Positions 23,635 through 32,154 of a stretch of DNA of 64,000 nt are shown piece by piece. The stretch is from Tenacibaculum holothuriorum (GTDB lineage: Bacteria > Bacteroidota > Bacteroidia > Flavobacteriales > Flavobacteriaceae), in NCBI RefSeq assembly GCF_002120225.1, contig NZ_LAPZ01000001.1, positions 434,001 through 498,000 of the forward strand, read 5' to 3'. A program made the position numbers and the translations under genes. Each line of letters starts with the position of its first letter. The first letter of the stretch is position 1. The notes beneath the pieces are model-generated. The model did no database searches. It saw only the letters and a program-made list of their open reading frames with translations, and had not been told where the DNA came from.

Positions 23635-25788
23635 TTATAGCGTAATTAAAATTCCTGTATTAAAAATAAATCCATCGGTTGGAGCCCAAATATCTGTAAA
23701 CCCAGGATTATGATGCGGTGGCATTATCATGGATTGATAATTCTGTTGTTTAGTATCTGTAAAGTTTTCAAAATTCATGTAAATACTAACCTTTCCAAAA
23801 GTACGCATTACCATAAACCCCATAGTCCAATAGTTTGGTGTAGTTGTTAAATTATTTCTTAATTGTGAACTTTTATAGTACGCTTCATAACCTATACGCC
23901 ACTTATCATGAACTTCATACATTAATACTCCACCAATACTATGTTTTGGTGTTAGAGCTTTTTGATTTCCATTCATTTTTACATTATTATACGCATAATT
24001 GGTAAATAATATAAAATCTTTGTATTTCAGTTTTACATTCGTTTCCGCTCCATAACTATTTAAAGAATTAGAGGCATTTGTAAATTCATATTTAGTTCCA
24101 TTTTGTTGAAGTAATAATGAGTTTTTTAAACGTGTAAAAAATACCAACTGATTAAATGACAACGATACGTTATCATTAAATATTTTGGTTTTATAATTTA
24201 CATCTGCATTAAAACCAAGCGAGGTTTCTGCATCAAAATTAGTTGGATTAATTCCTAATACATTTTCATACGAACGTTGCTCAGCATCTTCAGTGAAAAT
24301 TGTAGGGATTTTATATCCTAAACCACCTCCAATTCTACTTGAAACTACATCGTTGTATTTTATAAATAGTGAAATCCTAGGTAACACAAATACCCCATAG
24401 TTTTCATTATAATCTACTCTTAAACCACTTTCTAAGGTCATCTTTTCAGCAAATTCCCAATTATTTTGAGAAAAAGCTCCAGCTGTAAATTGATTATAAC
24501 TACGATCTAATACAGCTGTCTTGTCTTCAATAAATTTTTCAGTAATTACATTAGCTCCAAAAACCCAGTCAGATTTTTCTTTATAAAGATTAAATGTAGC
24601 TTCTGTAAATGTAGCCCATTGTTTCCCTTTAAATTGAGTATTTGGTAGTAATAAATCTCGTTTAAAGTAGCTAATACTGTTTTTAAAGTTGAACGATTTA
24701 TCGTCAGAAATTTCGTTCGTATAGCTTAATTGAGTTCCATAACGTTGTGATTTATTTTCTTCTGAAAAACTATGCTGTGGACTTGGGTTATTGTTGATAA
24801 CATCTACATCTCCTCCTATTCTATTTTCTATTGTTGTATTAAAGTTTAATCGCCAAGTTTCTTTTTCATTTGGATAATAAAATAAAGATGGATTTAAACT
24901 AAAACTTCTCACTTTAGGAATATCAGTAAAATGGTCGTCATTTACATCGGTTGCATTTTGCATGTTTCCCGAAGTATACAAAGTAAGTCCGAACTTATTA
25001 AATTTTTCACTATAGAAAGCATTTAATGTACTTCCGCTTCTAGACGTTTGGTCGAACATTAACCTTACTTCTCGCTCTTCTTTTGGTTGTTTTGACACCA
25101 AGTTTACCAAACCAGCTATAGCTCCTCCTCCGTACAAAGTTGAAGAGCTTCCTTTTATAATCTCAACTTGTTTTAAATCTAATGGTGGAATCTGCATGAT
25201 ACTTAATCCGCTAGAAAAACCTCCAAACACAGGGAATCCGTCTTTTAATAATTGTGTAAATCTTCCGTCTAACCCCTGAATTCTTATAGATTGATTAGCC
25301 GAATTGGCAGAGGTCTGCTGCATTTGAATCCCAGTACTTTCCCTTAATACCATGGCTATATTTGCTGAATTCATCACAGCTTTTTCTCCTAACTCTTCAG
25401 CTCCTACAACTTCAATTCTTGTTGGTATTTCTGCAATAGAACGTTTACTACGAGTAGATTGAATTACTACTTCATCTAACGACTCTTCATCTTCATGAAG
25501 TTCAATTATTATCTCTGTTTGATTAGTTGGAAAACTAACATTTTTTTCCACAGTTTCAAACCCTATAAAAGAGACTATAAAAGTTTGATTACCATTAGGT
25601 ATGTTATTAATTGTAGTTACTCCATCTATATTCGTTTCTCCTCCTAAAATTGTGTTTTTTATAAATACTGATGCGCCTGGTAATAGCTCTTTTTCATCAG
25701 AAATTACTTTAATCGTTACTGTGTTTTGTGCTATAGTATTTATAGCTAATAACCCAAAGAATAGGGTTATAATTATATTTTTTATCAT
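23635..25788 (-). CDS. TonB-dependent receptor, possibly for metal uptake
   Basis: This 717-residue outer membrane receptor has a signal peptide (to about 20, NTIAQ) and a carboxypeptidase-regulatory-like domain (TVTIKVISDEKELLPGASVF, about 23-95). The TonB box/plug follows (EVVIQSTRSKRSIAEIPTRI; RIQGLDGRFTQLLKDGFPVF; IEIIKGSSSTLYGGGAIAGL), then a barrel ending GFIFNTGILITL. The ligand is not shown by the sequence itself. The preceding gene on the same strand encodes a small secreted protein with an HHHHC cluster, and the arrangement is repeated at 33014-35669, which suggests metal import. A Cys/His cluster is not obvious in the barrel here. Confidence 0.93.
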   Translation of the reverse strand: MIKNIIITLFFGLLAINTIAQNTVTIKVISDEKELLPGASVFIKNTILGGETNIDGVTTINNIPNGNQTFIVSFIGFETVEKNVSFPTNQTEIIIELHEDEESLDEVVIQSTRSKRSIAEIPTRIEVVGAEELGEKAVMNSANIAMVLRESTGIQMQQTSANSANQSIRIQGLDGRFTQLLKDGFPVFGGFSSGLSIMQIPPLDLKQVEIIKGSSSTLYGGGAIAGLVNLVSKQPKEEREVRLMFDQTSRSGSTLNAFYSEKFNKFGLTLYTSGNMQNATDVNDDHFTDIPKVRSFSLNPSLFYYPNEKETWRLNFNTTIENRIGGDVDVINNNPSPQHSFSEENKSQRYGTQLSYTNEISDDKSFNFKNSISYFKRDLLLPNTQFKGKQWATFTEATFNLYKEKSDWVFGANVITEKFIEDKTAVLDRSYNQFTAGAFSQNNWEFAEKMTLESGLRVDYNENYGVFVLPRISLFIKYNDVVSSRIGGGLGYKIPTIFTEDAEQRSYENVLGINPTNFDAETSLGFNADVNYKTKIFNDNVSLSFNQLVFFTRLKNSLLLQQNGTKYEFTNASNSLNSYGAETNVKLKYKDFILFTNYAYNNVKMNGNQKALTPKHSIGGVLMYEVHDKWRIGYEAYYKSSQLRNNLTTTPNYWTMGFMVMRTFGKVSIYMNFENFTDTKQQNYQSMIMPPHHNPGFTDIWAPTDGFIFNTGILITL

Positions 25789-25827
25789 TATTGATATCTA
25801 ATTAATTATAAAATGTGTGCTAATAGA

Positions 25828-25854
25828 CATCTTTTTCTATGAAAAGATGCATCT
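25828..25854. other. Hairpin between His-rich peptide gene and TonB receptor gene
   Basis: CATCTTTT (25828-25835) pairs with AAAAGATG (25842-25849), and an overlapping AGATGCATCT palindrome sits at 25845-25854. It lies in the 108-bp gap between the two minus-strand genes, so it may set their expression ratio or be an operator. Confidence 0.35.
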
Positions 25855-25896
25855 AAGAAGTTCAAGTCTGTACTCAAACTGACAAATAATAATTAA

Positions 25897-26229
25897 TTAG
25901 TTTTTTGGTGGTTGAAAAACACCACTCAAATAAGAAGTATATTGGGGTATTTGGTAAAAACTATTTTGCTTTTGTATTTCTACAAAAGGAATAATTTCAA
26001 AACTATTTTCAACAGGAATAAAATCTAATGATAAACTCACTGTAGTGCAGTGATGATGGTGTTCTGTTTCTTTTTCTTCTTCAGTATCATTTTTATGATG
26101 CTCTTCTTCATGTTCAGTATCAACATCTAAATGTTCCAAAACATCTTCATATACCAGAATATCGTTATGTGCTTGCGCAGGCGGCAATAACAAAACAAAT
26201 GTAAATATGAAGATGATTAGGTTTCTCAT
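25897..26229 (-). CDS. Small secreted His-rich protein, putative metal binding
   Basis: A 110-residue protein. The signal peptide ends near residue 20 (LLPPAQA). The mature part begins HNDIL and contains a strongly acidic, His-rich stretch (about 40-62: EHEEEHHKNDTEEEKETEHH, then HHC), followed by a conserved-looking C-terminus with FQPPK. The His/Asp/Glu clusters and the single Cys fit binding of zinc, copper or nickel in the periplasm. It sits just upstream of a TonB-dependent receptor on the same strand, as does an unrelated-looking but similarly built protein at 33014. I assign no formal family; small His-rich proteins ending in a PP motif beside TonB receptors are common in this phylum. 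Confidence 0.75.
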   Translation of the reverse strand: MRNLIIFIFTFVLLLPPAQAHNDILVYEDVLEHLDVDTEHEEEHHKNDTEEEKETEHHHHCTTVSLSLDFIPVENSFEIIPFVEIQKQNSFYQIPQYTSYLSGVFQPPKN

Positions 26230-26259
26230 AACTACTGCAAATATACAGCTTTTATAAGT

Positions 26260-26658
26260 TTATTCATCAATATCTTGTAATCTGTCTTTAACGTATTCAA
26301 TCTTTGTTTTTCCGTGAGCTACTGGTTTACCCTCAGTATCTAAACTTACCATAATTATTTTATCGATTGAAATAATTGTTTTACGAGTAATTTTATTTCG
26401 TACTTCACAAGATAATGTTATTGAGCTTCTTCCAAACTTTACAACTTCAATTCCTATTTCAATAATGTCTCCTTGTTTTGCTGAACTCACGAAATCTATT
26501 TCAGACATAAATTTAGTTACCGTTTTCGGAATTTCTAACTGAATAATAGCATATAAGGCTACTTCTTCATCTATCCATTGTAATAAACGACCTCCAAATA
26601 AAGTTCCGTTTGGATTCAAATCTTCTGGTTTTACCCATTTACGTGTGTGAAATCTCAT
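26260..26658 (-). CDS. Hotdog-fold acyl-CoA thioesterase (YciA/BFIT group)
   Basis: A 132-residue single hotdog domain. The signature NPNGTLFGGRLLQWIDEEVALYA (about 16-38) is the helix-containing segment of YciA-type thioesterases, with Asn16 and Asp30 in the positions of the usual catalytic Asn/Asp pair. KFMSEIDFVSSAKQGDIIEI follows on the second sheet. It should hydrolyse acyl-CoA esters in the cytoplasm as a hexamer or tetramer; chain-length preference cannot be read. It is probably a separate short transcript. Confidence 0.9.
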   Translation of the reverse strand: MRFHTRKWVKPEDLNPNGTLFGGRLLQWIDEEVALYAIIQLEIPKTVTKFMSEIDFVSSAKQGDIIEIGIEVVKFGRSSITLSCEVRNKITRKTIISIDKIIMVSLDTEGKPVAHGKTKIEYVKDRLQDIDE

Positions 26659-26723
26659 AGTATCTGTTTTACAACAAAGTTTACGTTTTTATCTCTTTTG
26701 AACCAATAAAAACAATTGGTAAT

Positions 26724-28739
26724 TTATATTTTACCATAATATTTTCTGATAAACCATTCTAAAGACAATAATGCTACAGCAAGAAATAAAATCCATTTCC
26801 AATCAATTAAATTCTTTTCTTTTACAATAGTCTTTTGAGTTGTATAATACTCTTCAGCATTATTTAGTAACGATATTAAATCTTGTTCTTGGTTTAGATG
26901 GAATAATTTTCCTCCAGAGTTATCGGCTAACTTTTGTAGCTTTTTAACATTTGCATTCGTAAACTGCTCTTCTACATTATATTCAGAAACTTTAAAACGA
27001 CCATAAGCGTTAATAACTTGTCCATCAACACTAACTTTATAAGAATAATCTCCTTCTGGAGTATCTTCTATATTTAGTTGATAAGAATTTCCTTTTAAAG
27101 ACATGGGTAGTCTTTTTACTTCTTTGGTCTCTTTATTAGTTAAAGTTAGCCATAAAGAAGCTCTATCATCAAACACATAATTCTTATCTAAATATAAGGC
27201 TGATATGGTAATGATTTCATTGGCTTGGTACAATCTTTCTGAAGTTACTTCTAACCTTTTTCTCTTTTTATTAGAAGCCAAATACTGCATTAAGCTTCCT
27301 ATAAAGGCATCAAATTCTTCAAATGACTCTTTATCTCTGTATACAGCAGCTCGCCATTTCCAAATTCCTTCCCCAAATAGAGCAGCATATTTTATATCAT
27401 TCTTTTCAAAAGTTGATAATAATGGTTGTTTAGTATCGAATCGTTGTAATTTTTGATGTAATAATGTTTGTGAATTCCCTTGAATAGTAATTCTACCAAA
27501 ACGACCTTTAAGTGGTGGAAAATTATTAAAATCTATATCTTTTTGTTGAAAAGTGATAAAATTCTTATTATAATCAGCTAAATAATCTTCTGATTGATTG
27601 ATACTACTTTTAGAAAAATCGAATTTTGAATTTAGAAAACTCCAATTGGTTTTTAATCCTGTTACGACTAAAAAATTAGAGTTGATAGCATTCAATACTC
27701 GACTAAAACTGGCATCGGGTTGATATAGAATAAAAAATTGATAATTTGAATAGTTTATCTGTTTATTCAAATTCGTTTCAATAGTTACACTTCTTTTCTT
27801 ATCACTTTCAATAGCTCGTTTTAATGCTCCTAAATCTGGATGTAAAACTGATGCTAAAATCAATCCTTTTTGCTGCTCATCTATAACTTCTACAGAGAAG
27901 TTTTTTATATTGTTTTTAGTATTTTTTTCGCCATTTATTTTAGTAATTTGAGCGGAATAAAACTGTACTCCTTTTCCTGTGGATTCTAAATTGGCAACAA
28001 CTGTTTCTGTAGATTTATCTGGTGATAATTGTACTTTTTTTGTAAATACTTTCCTTCCTTTATGAAAAATTGCAAACTCTGTGGTAATCGAATTTTTACC
28101 ATTATAATGCAACAAAGCTTCCACAGGAAACTTGTTCTTTATATAATTGTATTTGTTTACGTTTAATTGACTTATTCGAACATCTTGATATTGCGTTGTA
28201 TCTCCCACAACTACTGGGAATATCTTCTTGTTAGAACGTACAAATTCATAATCATTTCCAACAGTTTGATTTCCATCGGTAAGTATAGCTATGGCTCCGA
28301 GTTTATCTTTATACAATTCATTTACAGATTGTATAGCTTTCGAAATGTTAGTTTGTTTTTGAGAGTTTAACGTAGAATCTGACAATGAAATATTATCAGA
28401 AAATGAATAGGCTCTAATTGAAAACTTATTATTGAGTTCTGAATTTGATTCTATCTTTTTTACAACCTCTTCTAATGTTTGTTCACTTTTAAAATAATTT
28501 ATAGAAGACGATTTATCTTTTAAAACAGCTAAAATCGGTTTGCTATTTTCAGTAGTATTTAATTTTATTTTCGGATTAATTAATAAAACTAACAGTAAAA
28601 AAAAGCTTAACAATTTTAATGTAAACAATACTATTCTTCTAACAGTTTGTATTTTTTCTTTGTAGAAGTATTGAAAAAATGCCACTAACAAACTCAATAA
28701 AGCTGCAAGTATCAAATAAACTATTGTAGTAACGCTCAC
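26724..28739 (-). CDS. Membrane protein with von Willebrand A-like domain
   Basis: A 671-residue protein with two N-terminal membrane helices (about 5-24 and 36-54), a large periplasmic part and a C-terminal helix (WKWILFLAVALLSLEWFIRKY). A VWA-like domain starts at LAVLKDKSSSI (Asp75, Ser77 and Ser79 as a MIDAS-type DxSxS) and contains AIAILTDGNQTVG, with the usual TDG. The topology is that of the BatA-like or 'glutamine amidotransferase-like' membrane proteins of Bacteroidota, whose function is not established. No MoxR ATPase or other Bat gene is adjacent, so it stands alone here. Confidence 0.83.
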   Translation of the reverse strand: MSVTTIVYLILAALLSLLVAFFQYFYKEKIQTVRRIVLFTLKLLSFFLLLVLLINPKIKLNTTENSKPILAVLKDKSSSINYFKSEQTLEEVVKKIESNSELNNKFSIRAYSFSDNISLSDSTLNSQKQTNISKAIQSVNELYKDKLGAIAILTDGNQTVGNDYEFVRSNKKIFPVVVGDTTQYQDVRISQLNVNKYNYIKNKFPVEALLHYNGKNSITTEFAIFHKGRKVFTKKVQLSPDKSTETVVANLESTGKGVQFYSAQITKINGEKNTKNNIKNFSVEVIDEQQKGLILASVLHPDLGALKRAIESDKKRSVTIETNLNKQINYSNYQFFILYQPDASFSRVLNAINSNFLVVTGLKTNWSFLNSKFDFSKSSINQSEDYLADYNKNFITFQQKDIDFNNFPPLKGRFGRITIQGNSQTLLHQKLQRFDTKQPLLSTFEKNDIKYAALFGEGIWKWRAAVYRDKESFEEFDAFIGSLMQYLASNKKRKRLEVTSERLYQANEIITISALYLDKNYVFDDRASLWLTLTNKETKEVKRLPMSLKGNSYQLNIEDTPEGDYSYKVSVDGQVINAYGRFKVSEYNVEEQFTNANVKKLQKLADNSGGKLFHLNQEQDLISLLNNAEEYYTTQKTIVKEKNLIDWKWILFLAVALLSLEWFIRKYYGKI

Positions 28740-28853
28740 TAAAAATATTTTTAACCGTGAATATATAAATAACTATTAAAAATTCACTTAAAATACAGCC
28801 AATTTATTCTTTGTTTATGATTAGAGTCATAAAACCAAGACTCGTAGCTAAAG

Positions 28854-28861
28854 TAACTTTG
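28854..28861 (+). promoter_or_regulatory. -7 element of the 28880 gene
   Basis: TAACTTTG fully matches TAnnTTTG, 18 bp before the ATG. No TTG is present at the -33 position. Confidence 0.45.
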
Positions 28862-28879
28862 TAGTAAATTATTTTAATT

Positions 28880-29224
28880 ATGATTACTACACAAAATATA
28901 AACACAGACATCACTCTAAAACCACGATCTTTTTCTTTAATAGACTATATCAACAAAAAAATTCAACAAGAAGAAAAAAACGGAATAGGAATCGCAGTTA
29001 TTTTGATAATGGTAAGTACTATGATAGCTTCTTTTTCTGCCGCTTTAGCAATTCACAAACAAATTAATATTATTCCTTTGGCATTTACATGTATCTCTGC
29101 TATGGGGGCAAATGCAGTAGCTATTAGCCAACGCCCTTTTAAATATATAGCTTGGGCATTTATAATTAGTATTGTAGGTAATATTGGTATGATTATTTAT
29201 CAATTAGCTTTATTAGCTATTTAG
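28880..29224 (+). CDS. Small membrane protein of unknown function
   Basis: I do not recognise it. It is 114 residues with a polar N-terminus (about 1-36) and three hydrophobic segments (about 37-57, 63-81 and 88-112), with conserved-looking ISAMGANAVAISQRPFKY between the second and third. It has a perfect -7 promoter element 18 bp upstream. Its last 8 bases overlap the end of the convergent truncated haemoglobin gene. The link to that gene or to oxygen or nitric oxide biology is positional only. Confidence 0.75.
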   Translation: MITTQNINTDITLKPRSFSLIDYINKKIQQEEKNGIGIAVILIMVSTMIASFSAALAIHKQINIIPLAFTCISAMGANAVAISQRPFKYIAWAFIISIVGNIGMIIYQLALLAI

Positions 29225-29612
29225 GTTTTTTCTCAAACATTTTAAAGAAGAGCATAGAGGCAATGTTTCGTGCTCTTTCTTTGGCTTCGTTTGCTTTTTG
29301 TCCATGAAAAAGTTCATCGATTGTAGTAAACCACAATTCAAGCCACTTACCAAAATGTTCTTGATGAATACTGTATTGAAAATTAGCATCTACATCTTGA
29401 TGCGCTTTCATTGGATTTCCTTTAAACTTTCGTACAAAAAACAAGTTTGTTTCCCAGAAGTCTGTTAATTTTTCTATGTGAGGTTCCCACTCATCATCAG
29501 AAATTGATTTCAGGAAAATAGGACCAATAAAATCATCTTTTTTAATTTTATTATAAAACGTATTTACTAATAAAAAAACATCTGCTCTGTTTTCAATTTC
29601 TTTTGTTGCCAT
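29217..29612 (-). CDS. Group III truncated haemoglobin
   Basis: A 131-residue haem protein of the 2/2 globin type. DVFLLVNTFYNKIKKDDFIGPIF is the A-B-C helix region, LTDFWETNLFF the E helix region, and HQEHFGKWLELWFTTIDELF carries the H-x-x-H-F-x-x-W-L pattern around the proximal histidine of group III. Such proteins bind O2 and NO and act in nitrosative or low-oxygen physiology. The gene has a perfect promoter (29633-29660) with a Crp/Fnr-type operator immediately upstream, and faces a Crp/Fnr regulator gene, so regulation by that protein is likely. Confidence 0.93.
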   Translation of the reverse strand: MATKEIENRADVFLLVNTFYNKIKKDDFIGPIFLKSISDDEWEPHIEKLTDFWETNLFFVRKFKGNPMKAHQDVDANFQYSIHQEHFGKWLELWFTTIDELFHGQKANEAKERARNIASMLFFKMFEKKPK

Positions 29613-29632
29613 TACTCTATATTAATTTACCT

Positions 29633-29660
29633 CAAAAGTATATCTTTATACTATTGACAA
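29633..29660 (-). promoter_or_regulatory. Promoter of the truncated haemoglobin gene
   Basis: On the minus strand, TTG (29660-29658), a 17-bp spacer and TACTTTTG (29640-29633) match the Bacteroidota consensus exactly. Transcription should begin near 29629, a leader of about 17 nt. Confidence 0.7.
29641..29648 (+). promoter_or_regulatory. -7 element of the Crp/Fnr gene
   Basis: TATCTTTA differs from TAnnTTTG only at the last position. A start near 29655 would place the 29662-29679 operator just downstream, a repressing position. Confidence 0.4.
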
Positions 29661-29661
29661 T

Positions 29662-29679
29662 TTATGACCTTAATCATAA
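29662..29679. promoter_or_regulatory. Crp/Fnr-type operator TTATGA-N6-TCATAA
   Basis: The 6-bp arms are perfect and the N6 spacing is that of Crp/Fnr family sites. Its centre (29670.5) is about 41 bp upstream of the expected haemoglobin transcription start, the classic class II activator position. It also covers the first in-frame ATG of the regulator gene and touches the second. Confidence 0.6.
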
Positions 29680-30275
29680 TGATTCCAACTCAACTACTTC
29701 ATACTATCGGTTCGCAAGTTAAAACATTTGCGAAAGATGAGCTTATTTTTAACGAAAATGATAATGCTAAAAACTATTATCAAATTCTTTCTGGAGCAGT
29801 AAAAATGAGTAATTTTAATGACGAAGGAAAAGAGTTTATTCAAGGTATATTTTATAAAGAACAAAGCTTTGGTGAACCTCCTTTGTTTATTGATGTAAAA
29901 TATCCTGCACATGCTATTTCGTTAGATGAGACTCAATTATTTATTGTTCCAAAAGACGAATTTTTAAAGTTACTTCAAGAAAATCCTGATATTCATCTTT
30001 ATTTCACGAAAACTTTGGCGAAACGCTTATATTACAAAGCCATTATTGCTTCAGAAATATCGAGTCAAGAACCCGCACATAGGATCTTACGATTTCTAGA
30101 TTATTTAAAAAACGATGTATACAATATCACCAATTCTTTTGCTTTTGAAGTGCCTTATACAAGACAGCAAATAGCCGATACTTTAGGTTTACGTGTTGAA
30201 ACTACCATTAGAGCAATTAAGAATTTAGAAAAACAAGGAAAAGTAAAAATCGTTAAGCGAAAAGTTTTCAGATAA
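29679..30275 (+). CDS. Crp/Fnr-family transcriptional regulator
   Basis: I start this 198-residue protein at the ATG at 29679 (MIPTQLLHTIGSQVK). The upstream ATG at 29664 lies inside a palindromic operator and adds only five residues. A cyclic-nucleotide-binding-type beta-barrel (about 20-110; AKNYYQILSGAVKMSNF, GEPPLFIDVKYPAHAISLD) is followed by a helix-turn-helix (VPYTRQQIADTLGLRVETTIRAI in part, with the recognition helix about residue 165). No N-terminal Cys cluster for an iron-sulfur centre is visible, so it is not a classical Fnr; it could sense NO or haem, as in the Dnr/NnrR branch, which is inferred from the divergent globin gene. Confidence 0.9.
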   Translation: MIPTQLLHTIGSQVKTFAKDELIFNENDNAKNYYQILSGAVKMSNFNDEGKEFIQGIFYKEQSFGEPPLFIDVKYPAHAISLDETQLFIVPKDEFLKLLQENPDIHLYFTKTLAKRLYYKAIIASEISSQEPAHRILRFLDYLKNDVYNITNSFAFEVPYTRQQIADTLGLRVETTIRAIKNLEKQGKVKIVKRKVFR

Positions 30276-30312
30276 AAACTGCTGATTTTTAGAAATTAAT
30301 TGTAGTTATTTT

Positions 30313-30320
30313 TACTTTTG
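30313..30320 (+). promoter_or_regulatory. -7 element of purB
   Basis: TACTTTTG matches TAnnTTTG exactly, 25 bp before the purB ATG. The -33 side is not obvious. Confidence 0.45.
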
Positions 30321-30345
30321 CGCTTTACAACACAACAACACAAAA

Positions 30346-31689
30346 ATGAACTTAACTCAATTAAACGCCATCTCTCCTATAGATGGTAGATACCGAAATA
30401 AAGTTTCGGATTTAGCTCAATATTTTTCTGAAGAAGCACTTATAAAATATCGTGTAAAAGTAGAAATTGAATATTTTATTGCTTTATGCGAAATTCCTTT
30501 ACCACAATTAAGCGATTTCAATACTGATTTATACGGTGACCTTCGTAAAATTTATGAAGATTTTTCTGCCGAAGATGCTTTAAAAATTAAAGAGATTGAA
30601 AGCGTAACGAATCACGATGTTAAGGCAGTTGAATACTTCATTAAAGAAAAGTTTGATGCTTTAGGTTTAAAAAAACATAAAGAATTTATTCACTTCGGAC
30701 TAACCTCTCAAGATATTAACAACACGGCAATTCCTCTATCTATAAAAGATGCTATTGAAGAAGTATATTACCCAACTTTAGATGGTTTAACTTCTAAACT
30801 TGCAGAATTATCAGAAGAATGGGAAAACATACCAATGTTAGCAAGAACACATGGGCAACCAGCTTCTCCTACAAGATTAGGAAAAGAGTTGTTTGTTTTT
30901 GTAGAGAGAATCAATCAGCAAGTACTATTTATTCAAAACACGCCAAATGCTGCTAAATTTGGTGGAGCAACAGGAAATTACAATGCGCACAAAGTTGCCT
31001 ACCCAAATATTGATTGGAAAAACTTCGGAACCAATTTCGTAGAAAATATTTTAGGATTACACCATTCTTTTCCAACAACTCAAATTGAACATTACGACCA
31101 TATGGCTGCTTTGTTCGATGGTTTAAAGAGAATCAATACTATTTTAATCGATTTAGACCGTGATGTGTGGACATACATTTCTATGGACTATTTCAAACAA
31201 AAAATTAAAAAAGGTGAAGTTGGTTCTTCGGCAATGCCTCATAAAGTAAATCCGATTGATTTTGAAAATTCTGAAGGAAATTTAGGTATTGCCAATGCTA
31301 TTTTTGAGCATTTATCGGCTAAGCTTCCTGTTTCAAGATTACAGCGTGATTTAACAGATAGTACTGTTTTACGTAATGTTGGAGTTCCTTTCGGACATAC
31401 TGTAATTGGTTTTAAAGCCACTTTAAAAGGATTGAATAAATTATTATTGAATCAAGCTAAGTTTGAAGAAGATTTAGAAAATAACTGGGCAGTTGCAGCA
31501 GAAGCTATTCAAACTATTTTACGTCGCGAAGGTTACCCAAATCCGTACGAAGCTTTAAAAGGATTAACTCGTACTAATGAGAAAATAACACAACAATCAA
31601 TTGCTAATTTTATTGATACGTTAGAAGTCTCAGATGCTATCAAAGCCGAATTAAAACAAATTACTCCATCTAACTATACAGGAATTTAA
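30346..31689 (+). CDS. purB: Adenylosuccinate lyase
   Basis: A 447-residue enzyme of the fumarase/aspartase superfamily. It cleaves SAICAR to AICAR and adenylosuccinate to AMP plus fumarate in purine synthesis. It begins LNAISPIDGRYRNKV, has the ARTHGQPASPTRLGKEL block with catalytic His (about 165-181), and the mobile signature loop GSSAMPHKVNPIDFENSEGN in part (about 292-311). The closing region YEALKGLTRTNEKIT is typical. It resembles the longer PurB type of gamma-proteobacteria and Bacteroidota. The stop overlaps the ATG of the next gene as TAATG. Confidence 0.97.
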   Translation: MNLTQLNAISPIDGRYRNKVSDLAQYFSEEALIKYRVKVEIEYFIALCEIPLPQLSDFNTDLYGDLRKIYEDFSAEDALKIKEIESVTNHDVKAVEYFIKEKFDALGLKKHKEFIHFGLTSQDINNTAIPLSIKDAIEEVYYPTLDGLTSKLAELSEEWENIPMLARTHGQPASPTRLGKELFVFVERINQQVLFIQNTPNAAKFGGATGNYNAHKVAYPNIDWKNFGTNFVENILGLHHSFPTTQIEHYDHMAALFDGLKRINTILIDLDRDVWTYISMDYFKQKIKKGEVGSSAMPHKVNPIDFENSEGNLGIANAIFEHLSAKLPVSRLQRDLTDSTVLRNVGVPFGHTVIGFKATLKGLNKLLLNQAKFEEDLENNWAVAAEAIQTILRREGYPNPYEALKGLTRTNEKITQQSIANFIDTLEVSDAIKAELKQITPSNYTGI

Positions 31690-32114
31690 TGAGAACATTT
31701 TTAGGATTTTTATTTGTATTCATATTTTTTGTTTCATGTAACAATACCCCACAAGGCAACCCAGAGCGTTTTAAAAAAGGAACGTTTGAAATACCTGCTG
31801 GTGATGGTTACGGAAAAACATTTATAACTCGAGTAGATAGCCTTCAAATTGAAGAATATACTAAAGAGGTTAGTGTATATAAAGATTCTGTTGCTACTTT
31901 AAAAAAGGTAAAGCATATTGATACACTTTTTATAAAGTGGAAAAACAATTTTGCGTATTCACTTAGAATGAAAAATCCTAAAACAAAATTAGACAAAGAT
32001 CCAATTTTTGTTCAAATAAATAAGGTTACCGATACTTCATATAGTTTTACTGCAAAAATTGGATACTCAAATTTTAAACAAAAAGGAACCGTTTTTATTT
32101 CTAAAAAACAATAA
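31689..32114 (+). CDS. Small lipoprotein downstream of purB
   Basis: A 141-residue lipoprotein: the lipobox VFIFFVSC puts the lipidated Cys at residue 17. The mature part is polar and short of Cys, with a predicted beta-rich domain (FEIPAGDGYGKTFITRVDS; VQINKVTDTSYSFTAKIGY). I do not recognise the family beyond 'DNA topoisomerase IV'-mislabelled lipoproteins often seen after purB in flavobacteria, a recollection I cannot check. Its start codon overlaps the purB stop, so it is translated from the same mRNA. Confidence 0.8.
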   Translation: MRTFLGFLFVFIFFVSCNNTPQGNPERFKKGTFEIPAGDGYGKTFITRVDSLQIEEYTKEVSVYKDSVATLKKVKHIDTLFIKWKNNFAYSLRMKNPKTKLDKDPIFVQINKVTDTSYSFTAKIGYSNFKQKGTVFISKKQ

Positions 32115-32154
32115 GTATTTTAGCCTGATCTAATAAAAAAATCAACTATAAACT

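Noticed and set aside
29664..29679. Upstream in-frame ATG of the Crp/Fnr gene as the start
   Set aside because: It lies inside the TTATGA-N6-TCATAA palindrome and adds five residues not typical of the family; the ATG at 29679 is the better start.
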